From Volvariella volvacea V23 (Eukaryota; Basidiomycota; Agaricomycetes; Agaricales; Pluteaceae): a stretch of DNA of 64,000 nucleotides. The position numbers were made by a program, and so were the translations under genes. How positions within the stretch are numbered: position 1 is the first letter of the stretch; each line of letters starts with the position of its first letter. Below, piece by piece: positions 10,806 to 24,247 of the stretch. The stretch is taken from the NCBI GenBank assembly GCA_000349905.1, contig KB722740.1, positions 721,133 through 785,132 on the forward strand, written 5' to 3'. The notes beneath the pieces are model-generated. The model did not search any database. It was not told where the DNA came from and was given only the letters and a program-made list of their open reading frames with translations.

Positions 10806-12864
10806 ATGCGACTCAGCGAGAGGCGCAAGTCTCGGGCCTTTGCACATTTTTCCCACTCAAAGAGTCTCTTGCTCAATGTCACCCGCATCTACCTCGTGAT
10901 TGTCGCCTTCTGGGGTGAATTTGGAATATTCAAATCCGTTCTTTGGTCCTGCCATTGGCCGAAGCTTAATGACGCGGTAAGGCAACAATCTCCCAGAGCT
11001 GCATTCTGATCCCTGGCTTATTCATCGGCAGGCACACCTTACCACCCACGTCCTCTTATTGTCAGATCCACAGATTCGGTATGCCGCCTCCTGGCACGAG
11101 ACCTGGTCTATAGAACGCGTCCTCTTTGATCTGAATCTGCGCAAGAGCTGGCACGTCGCGCGGCAGCTGAGGCCCGACGTCACGATAATGATGGGAGACA
11201 TGCTTGCGCAGGGAAAGTCAGTTAAAGACGAGGCAAGGTCAGATTCTCAGCGACAGGAAGCGTTCTCATTCCAACACCTTATTGTTGCAGCTACGAGCGT
11301 TATGCCAACCACTTTCACGATCTCTTTCAAGCGCCGTCGCGCGGCAAACTCTACTATATACCAGGGAACAACGATGTTGGGTAGCTCTTTTTGGCCTTTA
11401 TCGCCCAAGTGTGTCGACTCACGCAATGGGCATCCAGCATGGGATCATCTGCTTCCAGACTCAGCCCTTCTAGGCAGCACTTTCAGCAGCATTTTGGACC
11501 GCTCAATCAGATCTTCAGCATTCGAAACCACACCCTTGTCTTGCTAGATTCTCCTGGCCTAGTCGACGAGGACTATCAGCGTTCTGCTCGCGGTTCTTCT
11601 TTTGATGACTGGATACCCCTATCCGGAGGTAGTGTTGAATTTGTGAAAAACATAACAAGGGGTTCGTTTCCATTCCTTTACGGGACTTCACTGCGAAACT
11701 CATCATAGAATTCTCAGCCGATTCTTTAATCCTTTTGACGCATATTCCCTTATACCGACCTGATCGTTCCTCATGTGGTTCCCTTAGGGAGCGCGGAACC
11801 ATACGCAAAGGTGTAGGTCATGGGTACCAGAATACCCTCGGCAAACAAACTACAGAATTTCTTCTCCATACATTGCGCCCTGCAGTGGTATTCACGTAAG
11901 AGTTGTGCTTTCCGCATGGCTAGCTACTCACAAACCACCCAGTGGCGACAATCGCGATTATTGTGAATATGTTCATACCGGTCACTGGCCTGTTCGTGAA
12001 GTGACAGTGAAATCATTTTCGATGAGTAGACACATCAAACGACCTGGATTTCAATTGCTTTCTCTTACAGAAATGCCGAATCCATTGTCGGAACGTTCTT
12101 TCGCTGACACCTTGTGCCTCCTTCCAAATCAGCAAGGAATTTATCTCTGGCTATATCTGTCCCATATCCTCATCATATTCTCCGGTATATTGATCCTCAA
12201 TCTTCGCCAACACCGCGCCTTCCGAACACTTAGTATTGATCCTGTCTCTCTGTCGCCAAACCCAGACACATCCAATTGGCGTGGTGGCCGGTCTCCGTTG
12301 CAGCCTCAAGTCGATTCAGCCATCTGGTCACCATACACACCTCGGAATCCAGTCAGTCCGAGGAATACCCTTCCGCGCTCATTGCGCACTCCTCAATCAG
12401 CAGCTGGTCCAACCTTGCGTGCGAATACACCTCAGGGCTCTCCACTGCTTGCACCCATGCAGTACCCACCTGATGAAGAGGAATCCATCGATAGTGTGAA
12501 CCATACTCATTACCATTCACATAGGATTGGTTATCGGCATGAAGGCTGGACACCAGAACATGAACTAGAGGACGACGAGCATTCATATTTTTCGACTCCG
12601 GGTCATGTCAGGTCATCAAGTACCAAGGGTTATTCATGGTCTAGAACATTCGTGTTTCGCGGTCGTAGGCGGCGCATTACTGTTCGTATCCCAAGAGTTG
12701 TGGTTGTAGTTGCAAGGACAGTTATTGGCAGTAGCGGCGAGAATCGAACAGGAAGAGTGGAACAGGCATTTCGGAGTATATTGGTGAACACGAGTATAGA
12801 TGCATGTCGTGCCTTTTCACCTGCAGTTTTTCTCTGGTTGTTCTTGTGTTGGTATATATCATGA
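10806..12864 (+). CDS. Ted1/Cdc1-type metallophosphoesterase (membrane)
   Basis: Six exons (10806-10976, 11032-11237, 11291-11380, 11465-11661, 11718-11895, 11943-12864) give 587 residues. A membrane anchor near residue 30 (RIYLVIVAFWGEFGIFKSVLW) precedes the catalytic domain: HVLLLSDPQI, TIMMGDMLAQGK, YYIPGNNDVG, LLTHIPLYRPD and VVFTGDNRDYCEYVH. This order matches the Ted1/Cdc1/PGAP5 family, ER and Golgi enzymes that remove ethanolamine phosphate from the GPI-anchor core. The C-terminal half is unusual for an enzyme: a second membrane segment (GIYLWLYLSHILIIFSGILI), a long polar Ser/Pro linker, a basic patch (FRGRRRRITVRIPR) and a last hydrophobic segment (AVFLWLFLCWYIS). The GN(H) and GxxH(D) motifs carry Asn and Arg in place of the usual His. 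Confidence 0.85.
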
Positions 12865-13110
12865 CTATTTATACAGATGCCTTGCAATATAACTTTCATT
12901 ATTCCGTGCTACCACAATCATTGTGCGATTATCCATTCGCAACGAGTCCGAGCGGGGTACTACGGTGGTAAGTAACCCCTTATTCGCTGTGTGCTCGAAT
13001 GCTCTGCACTGGTATATCATCGGGAATTAGCTGGCTGACTAGAAATCCTGCCAGGCCAAGCACTAACGCAAGAGATTAGTTGAAGCAACATATATGGAAT
13101 GTTTGGAATA

Positions 13111-13851
13111 TTACACACCGAAGCCAGTGAATTTCTCATAGGGTACATGAAAGTATAAACTCGTTGTGAGGGCCGCCAACAACCACAGCCCAATTAAGGT
13201 AGTCTGAGCAAGTACGCTGACAGTATGCAGTTGCGACCAATTCTTTAGTCGGGATGAATGTTGCAACTGCTCGGTAAGGAAGAGGATGGACATTGTGAGG
13301 AGGAAAATATGTCCCGAGACGTCATGGCCCATCCTTAACCTCGGGATACCTTTCCATTCTGAAGGTAGTGCTAGCGAAGCCATGAACACATCTGGATGGC
13401 TCGCAACGGTAACTGGGATGGAGGAATGGCAGACTTCATGAGGGAGTGTGGCATATCCGCCATCAGGGAGAGTGACGACGCATGCACCGCCAGAAGCAAT
13501 GATGACACGTTCTAGGATCGCAGGACCGAAAAACCAACTTGTAAACGCGAACCAAACGCCGGTCTCCGCCAGCCATTTGAACACTCTACCCCGAGTGCGT
13601 AGGGACTTCGGACTTGTGGCCCATGAGAGAAAGAAGATGACTGTCGTCCATGCCCATGCCCACTTGATGAAGTAGACATTGAGCCAGTTCGATTTCGAGG
13701 CGAAATAATGGGTGCCGCCCAACGGGTGTGCACGGCTTGTATGAATGGGGTTGGAGGTATCGAGGTACGTGTCGTATAGTACAGAGTAGCTCGTTCCTAG
13801 TAGGAGAATGGTTGTCAGGACACCCAAAGCTAGTGTTTGTAGCTGAGGCAT
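13111..13851 (-). CDS. SCS3: FIT2/Scs3-family ER lipid protein (fat storage-inducing TM protein)
   Basis: A single-exon gene of 246 residues. I chose the ATG at 13851 (MPQLQTLALGVLTTILLLG) because a hydrophobic segment follows directly; an in-frame ATG at 14025 would add 58 basic residues with no family counterpart. Several membrane segments follow. The family signature is a His in a Gly-His-Asp-(V/I)-Ser-Gly-His block (RMGHDVSGHIFLLTMSILFL) and a second His close to the C-terminus in SLYFHVPYEKFTGFGV. FIT proteins are ER acyl-CoA diphosphatases needed for lipid-droplet budding and, in yeast Scs3, for phospholipid metabolism. No intron is visible, which is unusual for this window. A CACGTG E-box lies 56 bp upstream (13907-13912). 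Confidence 0.88.
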   Translation of the reverse strand: MPQLQTLALGVLTTILLLGTSYSVLYDTYLDTSNPIHTSRAHPLGGTHYFASKSNWLNVYFIKWAWAWTTVIFFLSWATSPKSLRTRGRVFKWLAETGVWFAFTSWFFGPAILERVIIASGGACVVTLPDGGYATLPHEVCHSSIPVTVASHPDVFMASLALPSEWKGIPRLRMGHDVSGHIFLLTMSILFLTEQLQHSSRLKNWSQLHTVSVLAQTTLIGLWLLAALTTSLYFHVPYEKFTGFGV

Positions 13852-14031
13852 GGAAAGGTCGTGGGGCCGGAAAGAGTAAGAGGAGCGCAAGCACCGCGGC
13901 AGGCTACACGTGACTCTTAAAAACCACGACCTCAGGCACCTGGCGTTTGCTTTTAACGCTGATTTATTTGCTTCGAACGTATACAAGGTCAATGACCAAA
14001 TTACACCTATGTACTTTGACCGCAATTTCTT

Positions 14032-15269
<1,238 letters not shown>

Positions 15270-16357
15270 TCGTGCTTTTGAGGGAAGGGCTGGGCTGAAG
15301 GGTTGTGGTAAGGAAAGAAATCAAGGCATTGTCAATCAGATGCTTGAAATATTACATTTACTTCCGAAGGCCGCATTCCCATATGTTGAGCTTCCATCTC
15401 ATACACCATTGACATACCGGTTCCGGTGCAATCCGGTTGCGTTGGCGCGGCCACGAGCGTTCTCAACACCCGCAATCGTACTCACGACGTCCGGGTCAAG
15501 TCTGGCCAGCCGCCCTCCCACATGGACACGAAGCATCGACTCTCGAGGTTCAGGAACTCTCAATGGGTGAAGGTGAACTACGGTACAGGTAGCGCTAAGT
15601 GATATTCCCTCGTTCCTTGATCCATCCAACTGTTTCATTCCGTAACAGCAGCGCAACAGCCCACGGGAGGTTTGGACCGTGCTGCCGCGCGTCAGCACGT
15701 GTGTGAAGAGCGAGAGGTTGGCAACCTGACAGCTCTTGCTGTACTTCCCGGAACTAGTGCACAGGACGGGAGCACGTCGGGCATGCCCTGATCAGTGGCT
15801 TGTGCCTCCATTATCTGGTGGAGACACAAAGCAAGCAGCATACCATTGCAGGCAAACAATGGGCGATAAAAATGCAAGCGCCGTCGGAGGTTGTACCAGC
15901 AGGTCGGGCAGTGATGGGGTTGCTTGGAGCTGTCGTGTGTGCCTAGAGTTTGGTTGCGAGAAGGGACGGAGCAGGAATGAGTCAGGGATTTGGCGTTGAG
16001 TAGCCTCGCGGCGAACACGATCACGTGACTGATGTTGAACGGCGGCGTGAGACTAAAAAAGAGTCAAGCCATCGGATTCAATTCCCCAAGTAATTATTTC
16101 CTTTCGCACACCCAAACTCGTCTCCTACACGTCGCCATCCACGACGAGCAAACGAACTTCAACGCCGCGTCCTGTAACGTCCCCTCATCCTCTCTCTTCC
16201 ATCGCGCCGCATCCTCCGAATCCGGGTGGAATTTGTCGCCTTTCTTTGTGGACACGCGGCATCTGTGCGACACACTCTACCAGCCTCTCCTTTGCGAAGA
16301 CCCTCCTCGTCCTAGACAAAACATACCCGTCTCCTTGTAATCTCAGTAACGACTTCC
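15270..16357. other. Intergenic region between divergent HEM2 and WEE1
   Basis: This 1.09-kb divergent spacer contains two CACGTG E-boxes: 15696-15701, and 16022-16027, the latter inside the palindrome TCACGTGA. The part from 15300 to 15600 looks like the spliced 5' leader of HEM2 on the minus strand, with a GTGAGT donor near 15487. I see no protein-coding gene that I can support. Confidence 0.4.
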
Positions 16358-19300
16358 ATGCCTCCTTCCTATCGTGCCCGCCACTCTACACCGCCTCGTC
16401 TCCTCGTGGATGGTTTCTGTTGCGACTCTCCGATGAAAACCCCGTCGCCCCTCAAGCAACATCCACTCTTCTCAAATGCACCTCCAAGCAATGAACACGA
16501 CCCCGACGATCTCTTCTTACAGTCACCCTTCAAATCGTCCACGTCGTCGGCCCATCCTGCGTTTCTATCCAAGCCGCAGCCCATCAATGCTGACGATGAA
16601 GAGGGCGCGATATTTCTGGCCTCGTCCTCCTCTGTACCCCCATTCTTCCCTGTATCTGCGTCCAAGCCGCTGCGCACTCCTGTCAAACAGGTTCACCGCT
16701 CTCAGAGCCGTCCGGTCCTTTCGACGAAACCCATCCACCACCTCTCACGAGCCACTTCACCCAGTCTACACATAGCTGCCACGGATGCTCGTGTTGGAGC
16801 AGGTACCAAACGAAAGTCGACCGCACATCCGGTCACTCCACTTCGTCCTCACACCTTAACTCCGCTCAAGGTTGTCTCGCCCAAGACAGAAAAAGATTCT
16901 TGTGGCAGCATCATGTTTGATCGCCTTGCTCCAATCACGGCTCCTAGGTTCATCGACCGCACACCTCACTCGAAAGTGGAAACCGAGGTTCATCTACGGA
17001 AACAGACCGCCTCGCTTACCAAATTGAAGCTCACAGATCGGCTTGAAGCGAATGGTGGACTTGGCCTTAATGGAGGGGGTCCTGGTGGTGTGGGGGGTGA
17101 TGACGACGACGAATCAAACCCATTGTTCTCCAAAGATAGCGTCAAGCAGAGTGGGAAGGCCTCTTCTCGCCAACTGCTACTCCGCAACGCTAAGGGTGAT
17201 GATGAGGTTGCAGAAGCAATATCTCCTGGTGGTCATGTCATCAAACGACGTGCGCGTTCAAGGCCTGTGTCTGCTGAGCTGCTAAATACCCAGAAGTCTC
17301 CGACTGCGATACCTTCACCCAAAAAAGTAAGTCTTGGTTGGGTCAGCAGGCTCTATACTAACGAATTGCATAGCAAATGCTTGGTAAACCTAATGTACAC
17401 CGTAGTGGTACAGGTTCTATTGCATTTCCTTCTGCATCTAAATCCCGTGTCCGAACATCGTCAGCGTCTTCCAATTCTTCCGAAGGCGCCTCTCCGCGCC
17501 CACGTCGCCGTGTGACCGGGGCCCTCACTACAAGTAACTCTCGCAACCCCCTCAAACTACCACAAACAAATCAAGCCCAGACACGAAAACCATTGAATCG
17601 CCTGGAGAGTGTTAGTTCTGCTACCCTGTTTTTCGGACCACCCATCCCCCAGCCTTCGACTTCCGACTCTCTGATGCAGTCTAAGAGCTCGTCGATATTT
17701 CCTTCCTTTAAAGCATCTACGCCTGGTTATGCAGGGCCACCCTCTAATGACCCCGCATGGCACACTATCCAAAATCATCCGCCATCCCCGAACTCTTCGC
17801 CTGTCGGTTTACCACATCAAGTATCTGCTTTACCCCGTCGCAGCCTCTTCGATGACGACGAGGATATGTTCCTTGATGACCCTTCCGACATCCCCGACTC
17901 GACTCTTGGCTTTAGTGTTGCAGACGGTGTACCATCCCCTCGACCACATGTAGAGAGCAAGTCATTACCAACAAAGTACAAGCCCCGGGACTCCGGCATC
18001 GTGATGAGTGACGAAGACGACGTCCTATCTCGTATCGGAAGGCCAGAAAATGGTTTGTTGATAATGCCTCAAGCATCCACTAGCCTCAACTCTATATCCT
18101 CAGATGCCGACGATGGCCTAATTACCCCTGGTGTTGGTCCTGACTTGAGCTCTGGCTGGCCTGGATCTGACGTTTATGTGAGCACTGGGGATGACCAACA
18201 CGACTTCCACAGTGATCTTGGCCCCGATGGCTATGTCGACGTCGACGCGTTCATTATGCGTACCTTAGCAGCCCCAACAAGGAGCAATCATCCTGGCGCC
18301 AAAAGGGTTCCTGGTACGCCTGTGAAGTCAAGGACACTCGGCCTCTCTTCTCGACCCTGGCAGAGCGCAGTCGCCAACAAAGTTGGATTAGCATGGGAGG
18401 CTGGTGCTGGCAAGAAGGGCAAGATGCCCCGCAAGAGTCTACCTGCAGCATTCGCACTTCCTGGTGGTAAACTGGGTAAATTGACACTAGATCATGCTAC
18501 CGACTCGGAGGACGAACAGGATAGTCCAAGTGGAAGGAAAGAAAAGTACACTGGTATTGGGCTAGGTCGACCATCAGCTCCAGGCAAGGACACTCTACCA
18601 GCACTCCAGCGAACACGGTGGCTTTCACGTCGAAGTTCCAGTGGGGCCTTCTCAAGTGGCAGCGACTCCCTCGGCGCAACACCAACACGAGTAAAGGGGA
18701 AAGGTATGGGACCCATACTTACTCTGAGGTACTTATTTGGCTCACGATATCATTAGACTGGCATCTTCCCGTTCCTAAATTCACCACGTCTCCTCTCAGA
18801 AACCAAACGAAGCACTCACCGGCTCGTACGGCATCTGGTTCATCTACTAGTACAGTAACCGGAGCAAATTCCCCAACGAAAATTGTTCGCCTGCCGATCG
18901 CAGAGCGATTCGCGCGTGTTCCCGTACCTATCAGCTCAATGAAAGGTACCCCACCCATCAGTGAGGAAGAACAACCGGGTAAATTCGAACGCGATTTTGA
19001 CGAGATTGGCGAACTCGGGAGCGGTGAATTTGGGAAAGTGATCAAGGTCCAGTTTAGGGGCGGGGGTGCTCAGGCTTATGCCATCAAGAAATCAAAACGG
19101 TTCGAGGGACCACGTCATCGGTAAGTGCCTTAACTCGCACACCAACTCCTTGATCCTTAGAGGTATTGTTCAGAACCCGTTTACGTGAGGAAGTGGAGAT
19201 CCTGCAGCACCTCAAAGATCGTGCCTCTGCCCTGTGTGAAGATGGCCGACACCCCAATGTCCTCGCATACGTTGACAGCTGGGAAGAAGAAGAAGCATTA

Positions 19301-20182
19301 TATATTCAGACCGAACTCTGCGAGTCTGGTAACCTCGCCGGCTTCCTATGGGAATACGGCCGTGCCTTCCCTAGACTGGATGAGGCTCGTGTGTGGAAAA
19401 TCTTTGCCGACTTGAGCAACGTAAGTTGTGCAAAACCTTGAACTGAGATGCAATATCTCACACCCTCTTAGGGGCTACGCTTTATTCATGACTCAGGCGT
19501 TATTCATCTCGACCTCAAGCCTTCAAATATTTTCGTAACCGGTGAAGGGCGATTCAAGATTGGTGATTTCGGAATGGCTTCACTCTGGCCCAGGCCAAAG
19601 AAACCGGATCAAACTGAGAGAGGGTTTGAACGAGAAGGGGATAAAGTATACTTGGCGCCTGAGGTTTTGCAAGGCCGATATGGTAAAGCGGCTGATGTTT
19701 TCAGGTGAGTGAGTTCTTCAGGTGACGCTCCACTTGTCATCTCATGCCAATCGACCAACTTAGTTTTGGCGTGATGATGCTTGAAACTGCTACCAATATT
19801 GTTGTCCCTGATCAGTAAGTTGATGTATGGAATTACTCCATGGACCACTCACCTTAATGGTTATATTTACAGGGGCGAAGCTTGGCAGCGACTCCGAACA
19901 GAGGATTTCTCCCAGGTTGACCTGGAAGATAGTCCCGAATTACTGGATATAATTCGCAGCATGATGCGCACAGACCCCGACCTACGAATAAGTGTACAAA
20001 CAGTTTACGACCATCCCGTAGTCTCGCGAGCTCGAGCTGCAATGGACCGGACCTACCAAGCAGCAAAGCAGAACGGGACTTCTATCTTTGCGGCGTCCCC
20101 GTTGGCCAGCGCGCCTGTTGGCTTCCTGGATGACATCCTTGGCCGCTGCAGAGGGGCGGGAGCCATGGACATCAGCGTTTAG
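16358..20182 (+). CDS. WEE1: Wee1-family mitosis inhibitor kinase
   Basis: Seven exons (16358-17326, 17374-18728, 18800-19120, 19174-19420, 19472-19704, 19764-19814, 19873-20182) give 1,161 residues. Wee1 kinases phosphorylate the inhibitory Tyr of Cdk1 and hold cells in G2. The first 830 or so residues are Ser/Pro-rich with many (S/T)P sites, typical of the regulatory region. The kinase domain then shows the Gly loop ELGSGEFGKVIK, the lysine in AYAIKKSK, LREEVEILQHL, a catalytic loop HLDLKPSNIFV, IGDFGMASL, and a Wee1-type activation segment EREGDKVYLAPEVLQG instead of APE alone. It ends with a C-lobe helix and a short tail. The DLKPSN loop and the Glu-Gly-Asp sequence separate Wee1/Swe1 from ordinary Ser/Thr kinases. 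A donor choice matters: GTACTT after 18728 keeps frame, while the closer GTATGG does not. Confidence 0.93.
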
Positions 20183-21316
20183 CTGCTTGATTGATGAAGT
20201 GCCCATCTTGGTAACGAGAGTTGAATAGCATACGTATCACTGTGCTTTTGGGACATTTTCTCTCTATCTGGGTTTGTATGATCTGCTGACGGACTGCCTC
20301 GCTCCATAGTTTTGTTCGCATTCACATCTTGTTCACACTTTTGCCCCGTTCACCTTATATAATTGTTCATGATGCCCACTTCTTCAACTTATATTATGAC
20401 CTTATGACATTGCGATTAGAGACACATGACTCCCCTCCCGCCGCGTTTTTCGCCTGATCTTGTTGATATTTTGCATTTTACATTATGGTTCTACATGACG
20501 CTACGCATACACCTGCCGCACTGCCCGATGATATATACTCTCGTGTACCACAACCGTAGTTGCGTGCGACTACTGACTACGTATTCATTATGACCAGATA
20601 CCAGTTCGCATTGGTAGTATCTATGCCCTTGGAGACTGTCCATTCACAGGCTGTCCGAATGAGAATTTTTTGCCCAAGTGTGGTTGCGAAGATCAGGACG
20701 GAAAAGGAAAGATGAGCAAGGAACAGAAATACAGGAGCAAGGAAGGGGGCATGGAGACGAGGATTGATTGGGCTCGGGAGGGCGAGGAAGGCGCGGATGG
20801 GGAGCCATACGGAGCAAGAATCGCGGCTGGGATTGGTTACGAGGGACGGGCAGATGATCTTAGCGTGTGCTGATATCCGGACACGAACCACTGCCACCAG
20901 TCTGACCCGCTCCCGCACACACCACTGCTGTCTTGCCAGTCTCGTCGACGTCCTTCTGTCGTCCTCGCAATCCTTCCCCTGCTCACGCTCCTTTCTCTGC
21001 CCCCATATCGTCCAGGTTCCCACCCGTTTCAACTCGTATTTGGTCTAGCCATAACTGGTCGTGTTTGCGACAAGCGAGCATCTCTCAGTTTGGTTTTTTG
21101 CACCCCCTCATAGGCCTGCTTTACGGGTTCCTGGCAACACCAGCGGGGTTAGTTTGCACTAGGCCAGCTCTCTCGGTTTTCCTTCCATCTCGGTTTGCGT
21201 TGCACTGGTTTCCCAAGGTCTGCCGTTCTTTTCGCGCCCAGCAGTCGGCCATCCAACGTTCTAACCACCGTTGTACCAACCCAGTTGCTCGTGACCCAAC
21301 CCTTACTCTTATTCCA
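20183..21316 (+). other. Intergenic region and long pyrimidine-rich leader of the homeodomain gene
   Basis: This 1.13-kb stretch follows the WEE1 stop. From about 20880 to 21316 the plus strand is strongly C/T-rich and open in one frame, which suggests a long 5' leader. The open frame continues upstream of the chosen ATG but encodes compositionally biased, Pro/Ser/Arg-rich sequence with no domain. Confidence 0.4.
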
Positions 21317-23702
21317 ATGCTTCCCCGCCCTCCCCTGCCCAGTTCCCACTTCAGTCCAACTCGTCCCTTTATACCCTCTTCCTCTGCCACTCCTTCCCCC
21401 TTCCAACACCCAACCACAGATAATCTCGCTTTTTATCCCCCTCAGCATCATCAAGGCCCCTTGGCCTTCGAACATCCCTCTGGCTATCATCCAAACGTTC
21501 CTTTCATGGATCCTGCCGACTCCCGAACATTTTTCTCCTACACCCCAAACGAGGTCAAACATCGGAGGAGAACAACCTCCTCCCAGCTCAAGGTTTTAGA
21601 AAGTGTTTTCAAGCGTGATACCAAGCCAAATGCCGCCCTCCGCGGTCAGTTGGCTGCCCAGTTGGACATGACTGCCCGGGGTGTTCAGGTACGTTGCATC
21701 TTTCCGCCTCGCATGCATTTTTCTGACGCGCTTCACTTTAGATTTGGTTTCAAAACCGGTACGCCATTTTTTTCTTGAGGTTTCTCGTCCATCCAGTGTT
21801 CGGCTCAACGTGGTGCTCTAGACGAGCGAAGGAAAAGCTCAAGGTCGCAAAGCTGGCAGCTGCCTCAAGAGGCCTAGACGCTCCATTCCCCTCGAACGAC
21901 TCCCCACCAAGTGCAGTCGTGACCAACACGCCGTCTCCTTCAGAACGGCAAGAACCGTCAACGGATGCTTCTGCTGACTCCCAGCCTAGCCCAAACGAGC
22001 AACCCGCTTCTGAAGATAAGGATGAAGCACAGACGCCGTCAACAGAGGAGCTATCTGCACTTCCCGTGCCTTCTCCGCCTCGTTTGCAAGTTGTTACCAA
22101 TCTTCCTACTCAAAACTCGAGATCACCCATTGGATTCCAACAAGCACAAGCACATTCCACTTTCCCCCAACCAGATCCCGGCATCTTCGCCCGACGTGGT
22201 TCCCTTCCCGCCAACATGTTCCATCCTCCTGGCGTTTATCCCAATACTCCTCGCCTAGGGGATCCTTTCGATCCTGCCCTTCGGCGACAGTCTATTGATC
22301 TCAGTCTCCATCGATTGCCCAACAACCCGTACGCTTCGCACGCTCGTTTCAAGAACGGCATGTTGTATGGTGCACGTCTAGCGAATCAGAGTCGCATGGC
22401 CCGTCCGCCTGTTACACGATCAGGAACACTTTATAATGTCGATATGCGTCGAGGATCGCTAGACTCCCGTTCAATGCTTTACCCTCCAACTAGCTTCTCC
22501 CAAGTATCTCCTTTCACCCCTGAACTCCCTTCCCGCGGCGCTGCAGTCAACCAGCAAGCACCTTATATTGTCAGCAGGCGACCCAGGGGACCAATTTTGG
22601 CTGGGCCATTGCCTACACCTAACTACACCTTTGGTGAAGCGAGCAAAGTTAACTCACCGAGTTCTGCGGATAGCGAACGCAACTCACCAGACTCACTCAG
22701 CTTCCGCGGCGAAGACACAGAAGACGACGATAACTCGGCCAGATACAGCGCGTCATCGCGATTCGGATCCATTGCCTCCGTTACAACCAGTGAATCAAGC
22801 CTGTATTTCCCTAGCCCGACCGCGTGTGAGCATGATCCGAACATCGACATCTATGCATCTCGACGTGGTTCTAGGTATGCCCTTCCACTGCCCTTTCATT
22901 TAACTGATTAACATCCTCTTATCTTTGCAGTGCATCCGTCATGGGTCTCATGTCCCAACTGCACGTTAGCAATTCAGCCAATCAGATTGCCCCGCATGAA
23001 GTACCTTCATGCAATCACTTCTTGCCTCACAACAGCTCAACAAATACGGATAACACACCCGTCGAAACATCCGATCTGTCCCCAGTCGAAGCCGCGACGG
23101 GTGTCTACGGCCCCCAACAACCACCCGTTATTCAAGATGGAATCAGTCATTCCCATGCTATGGTCTCTTCTGTCACACCTGCGGTTCCTATTTCGGCTAC
23201 CAGTGAGTTAACGTACGCTCTTCAACCGGAGAAAGAGGTTAGTTTCCCCGTTGGCCCGTACGCGATAGAATCAGTATTTAATTACTTGCCATTCTTGTTC
23301 CAGCGAAATCATGGCAACCTTTACGCAAGCCCGGCGGCTCAGGAATCTATTGATACCCAAACCACTAACCAGCAACCGACTGCTTATTACCTTCAACCAC
23401 AAGGCCACGTAACCGTTTTGGAGATGAACGCCAACCCACCTACTTTTGGTTACCCGGATAAGTATTCCTTCGACGCGGAATGTTCCCCTCTCAGCACCAG
23501 TGGTCAATATAGCAACTATACTTCCCTTGATGAAGGCTTTGCAGTCGGTTCTCACAGTGCCTCTACCCTTCAACACCCTCAGATGCTACACACCATTCCC
23601 AATCAATATAGCGTCTACGCTCAAGTCGACACCAACGAATCTGCTGCTCCCTCCCTATCTCATGAGGTCCCCAATGTCGATACCTACGTCAATTACACAT
23701 GA
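21317..23702 (+). CDS. Homeodomain transcription factor
   Basis: Exons 21317-21688, 21742-21758, 21822-22874 and 22931-23702 give up to 737 residues. A further GT-AG pair at 23238-23303 is 66 nt and in frame, so a 715-residue form is equally possible. After about 75 Pro/Ser-rich residues comes a homeodomain: KHRRRTTSSQLKVLESVF, PNAALRGQLAAQLDMTARGVQ, then IWFQNR from a 17-nt micro-exon, then RAKEKLK. Trp, Phe, Asn and Arg of helix 3 are all present. The remainder is a long Ser/Pro/Asn/Gln-rich region typical of fungal activators. The closest families I know are the stand-alone (non-mating-type) fungal homeodomain regulators; the exact orthologue is not clear. I chose the ATG at 21317 because the sequence before it is leader-like. 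Confidence 0.85.
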
Positions 23703-24247
23703 CCCCTCCTGGTTTGAATTCTTCGGCATTCTTTCCCTCTCGGTCTCTCTTACTTTGTCTCTTTCCCTTTCCTTTTGGTGCATCTTGCTGTCTTAAGACC
23801 ATTTCGTGTTCTTGCTTGCTGGGTATCTGTATATCCCCCACACTATCCTTCATCTGTGATATTCTTTGAATCTCCTCATGAACAGTGCTGAATATTTTGG
23901 TCATTGCATTATTGTTGTTGTGAATTCTGACCCATAGCTAACCGGCTCACCACTCTTTTTTCGTGTTTGTAAATTTATGCTACCTCGATGTCGCTCCTTC
24001 CATCGCCCCACGAACTCGTCTGCGACGTTAACTTAGAGTTGATCTAATTCTTCTTTGAACATGGCTTGAAGAAATCAATCTGTCCTTTACGGCTACATAG
24101 CATATAACCACCGGTACATATATCATAGATTACTGTTAATATTGTGTAAAGAATTTACCCCATATTCGATATTGTTGTGGCAAGGAGTGGATCAGAGGTA
24201 TATTTCCGAATGTATCATTACATCCATTTGTTTCTAAGCTGACATTT
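23703..24247. other. Convergent 3' regions
   Basis: This 545-bp gap lies between the stop codons of the homeodomain gene (+) and the aldo/keto reductase gene (-). It is T-rich on the plus strand near 23710-23800, consistent with 3' UTR. No gene is visible. Confidence 0.4.

Noticed and set aside
10412..10918. 168-codon open frame overlapping the start of the phosphoesterase gene
   Set aside because: It overlaps the first coding exon in another frame, has no motif and biased composition; read as a shadow.
13852..14025. N-terminal extension of the FIT2-like protein by 58 residues
   Set aside because: The added residues are basic and unlike family members, and the ATG at 13851 leads straight into the first membrane segment.
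15270..15324. Upstream in-frame start for HEM2
   Set aside because: The frame upstream of ATG 15269 runs into a stop within about 60 bases without another ATG; the short MDIS exon fits the family start.
20577..21032. 151-codon minus-strand frame with hydrophobic stretches
   Set aside because: It is the complement of the pyrimidine-rich leader; the apparent membrane segment comes from base bias.
20933..21316. Open frame upstream of and continuous with the homeodomain gene
   Set aside because: It is pyrimidine-rich leader sequence with Pro/Ser/Arg-biased translation and no domain. The ATG at 21317 starts a more normal N-terminus.
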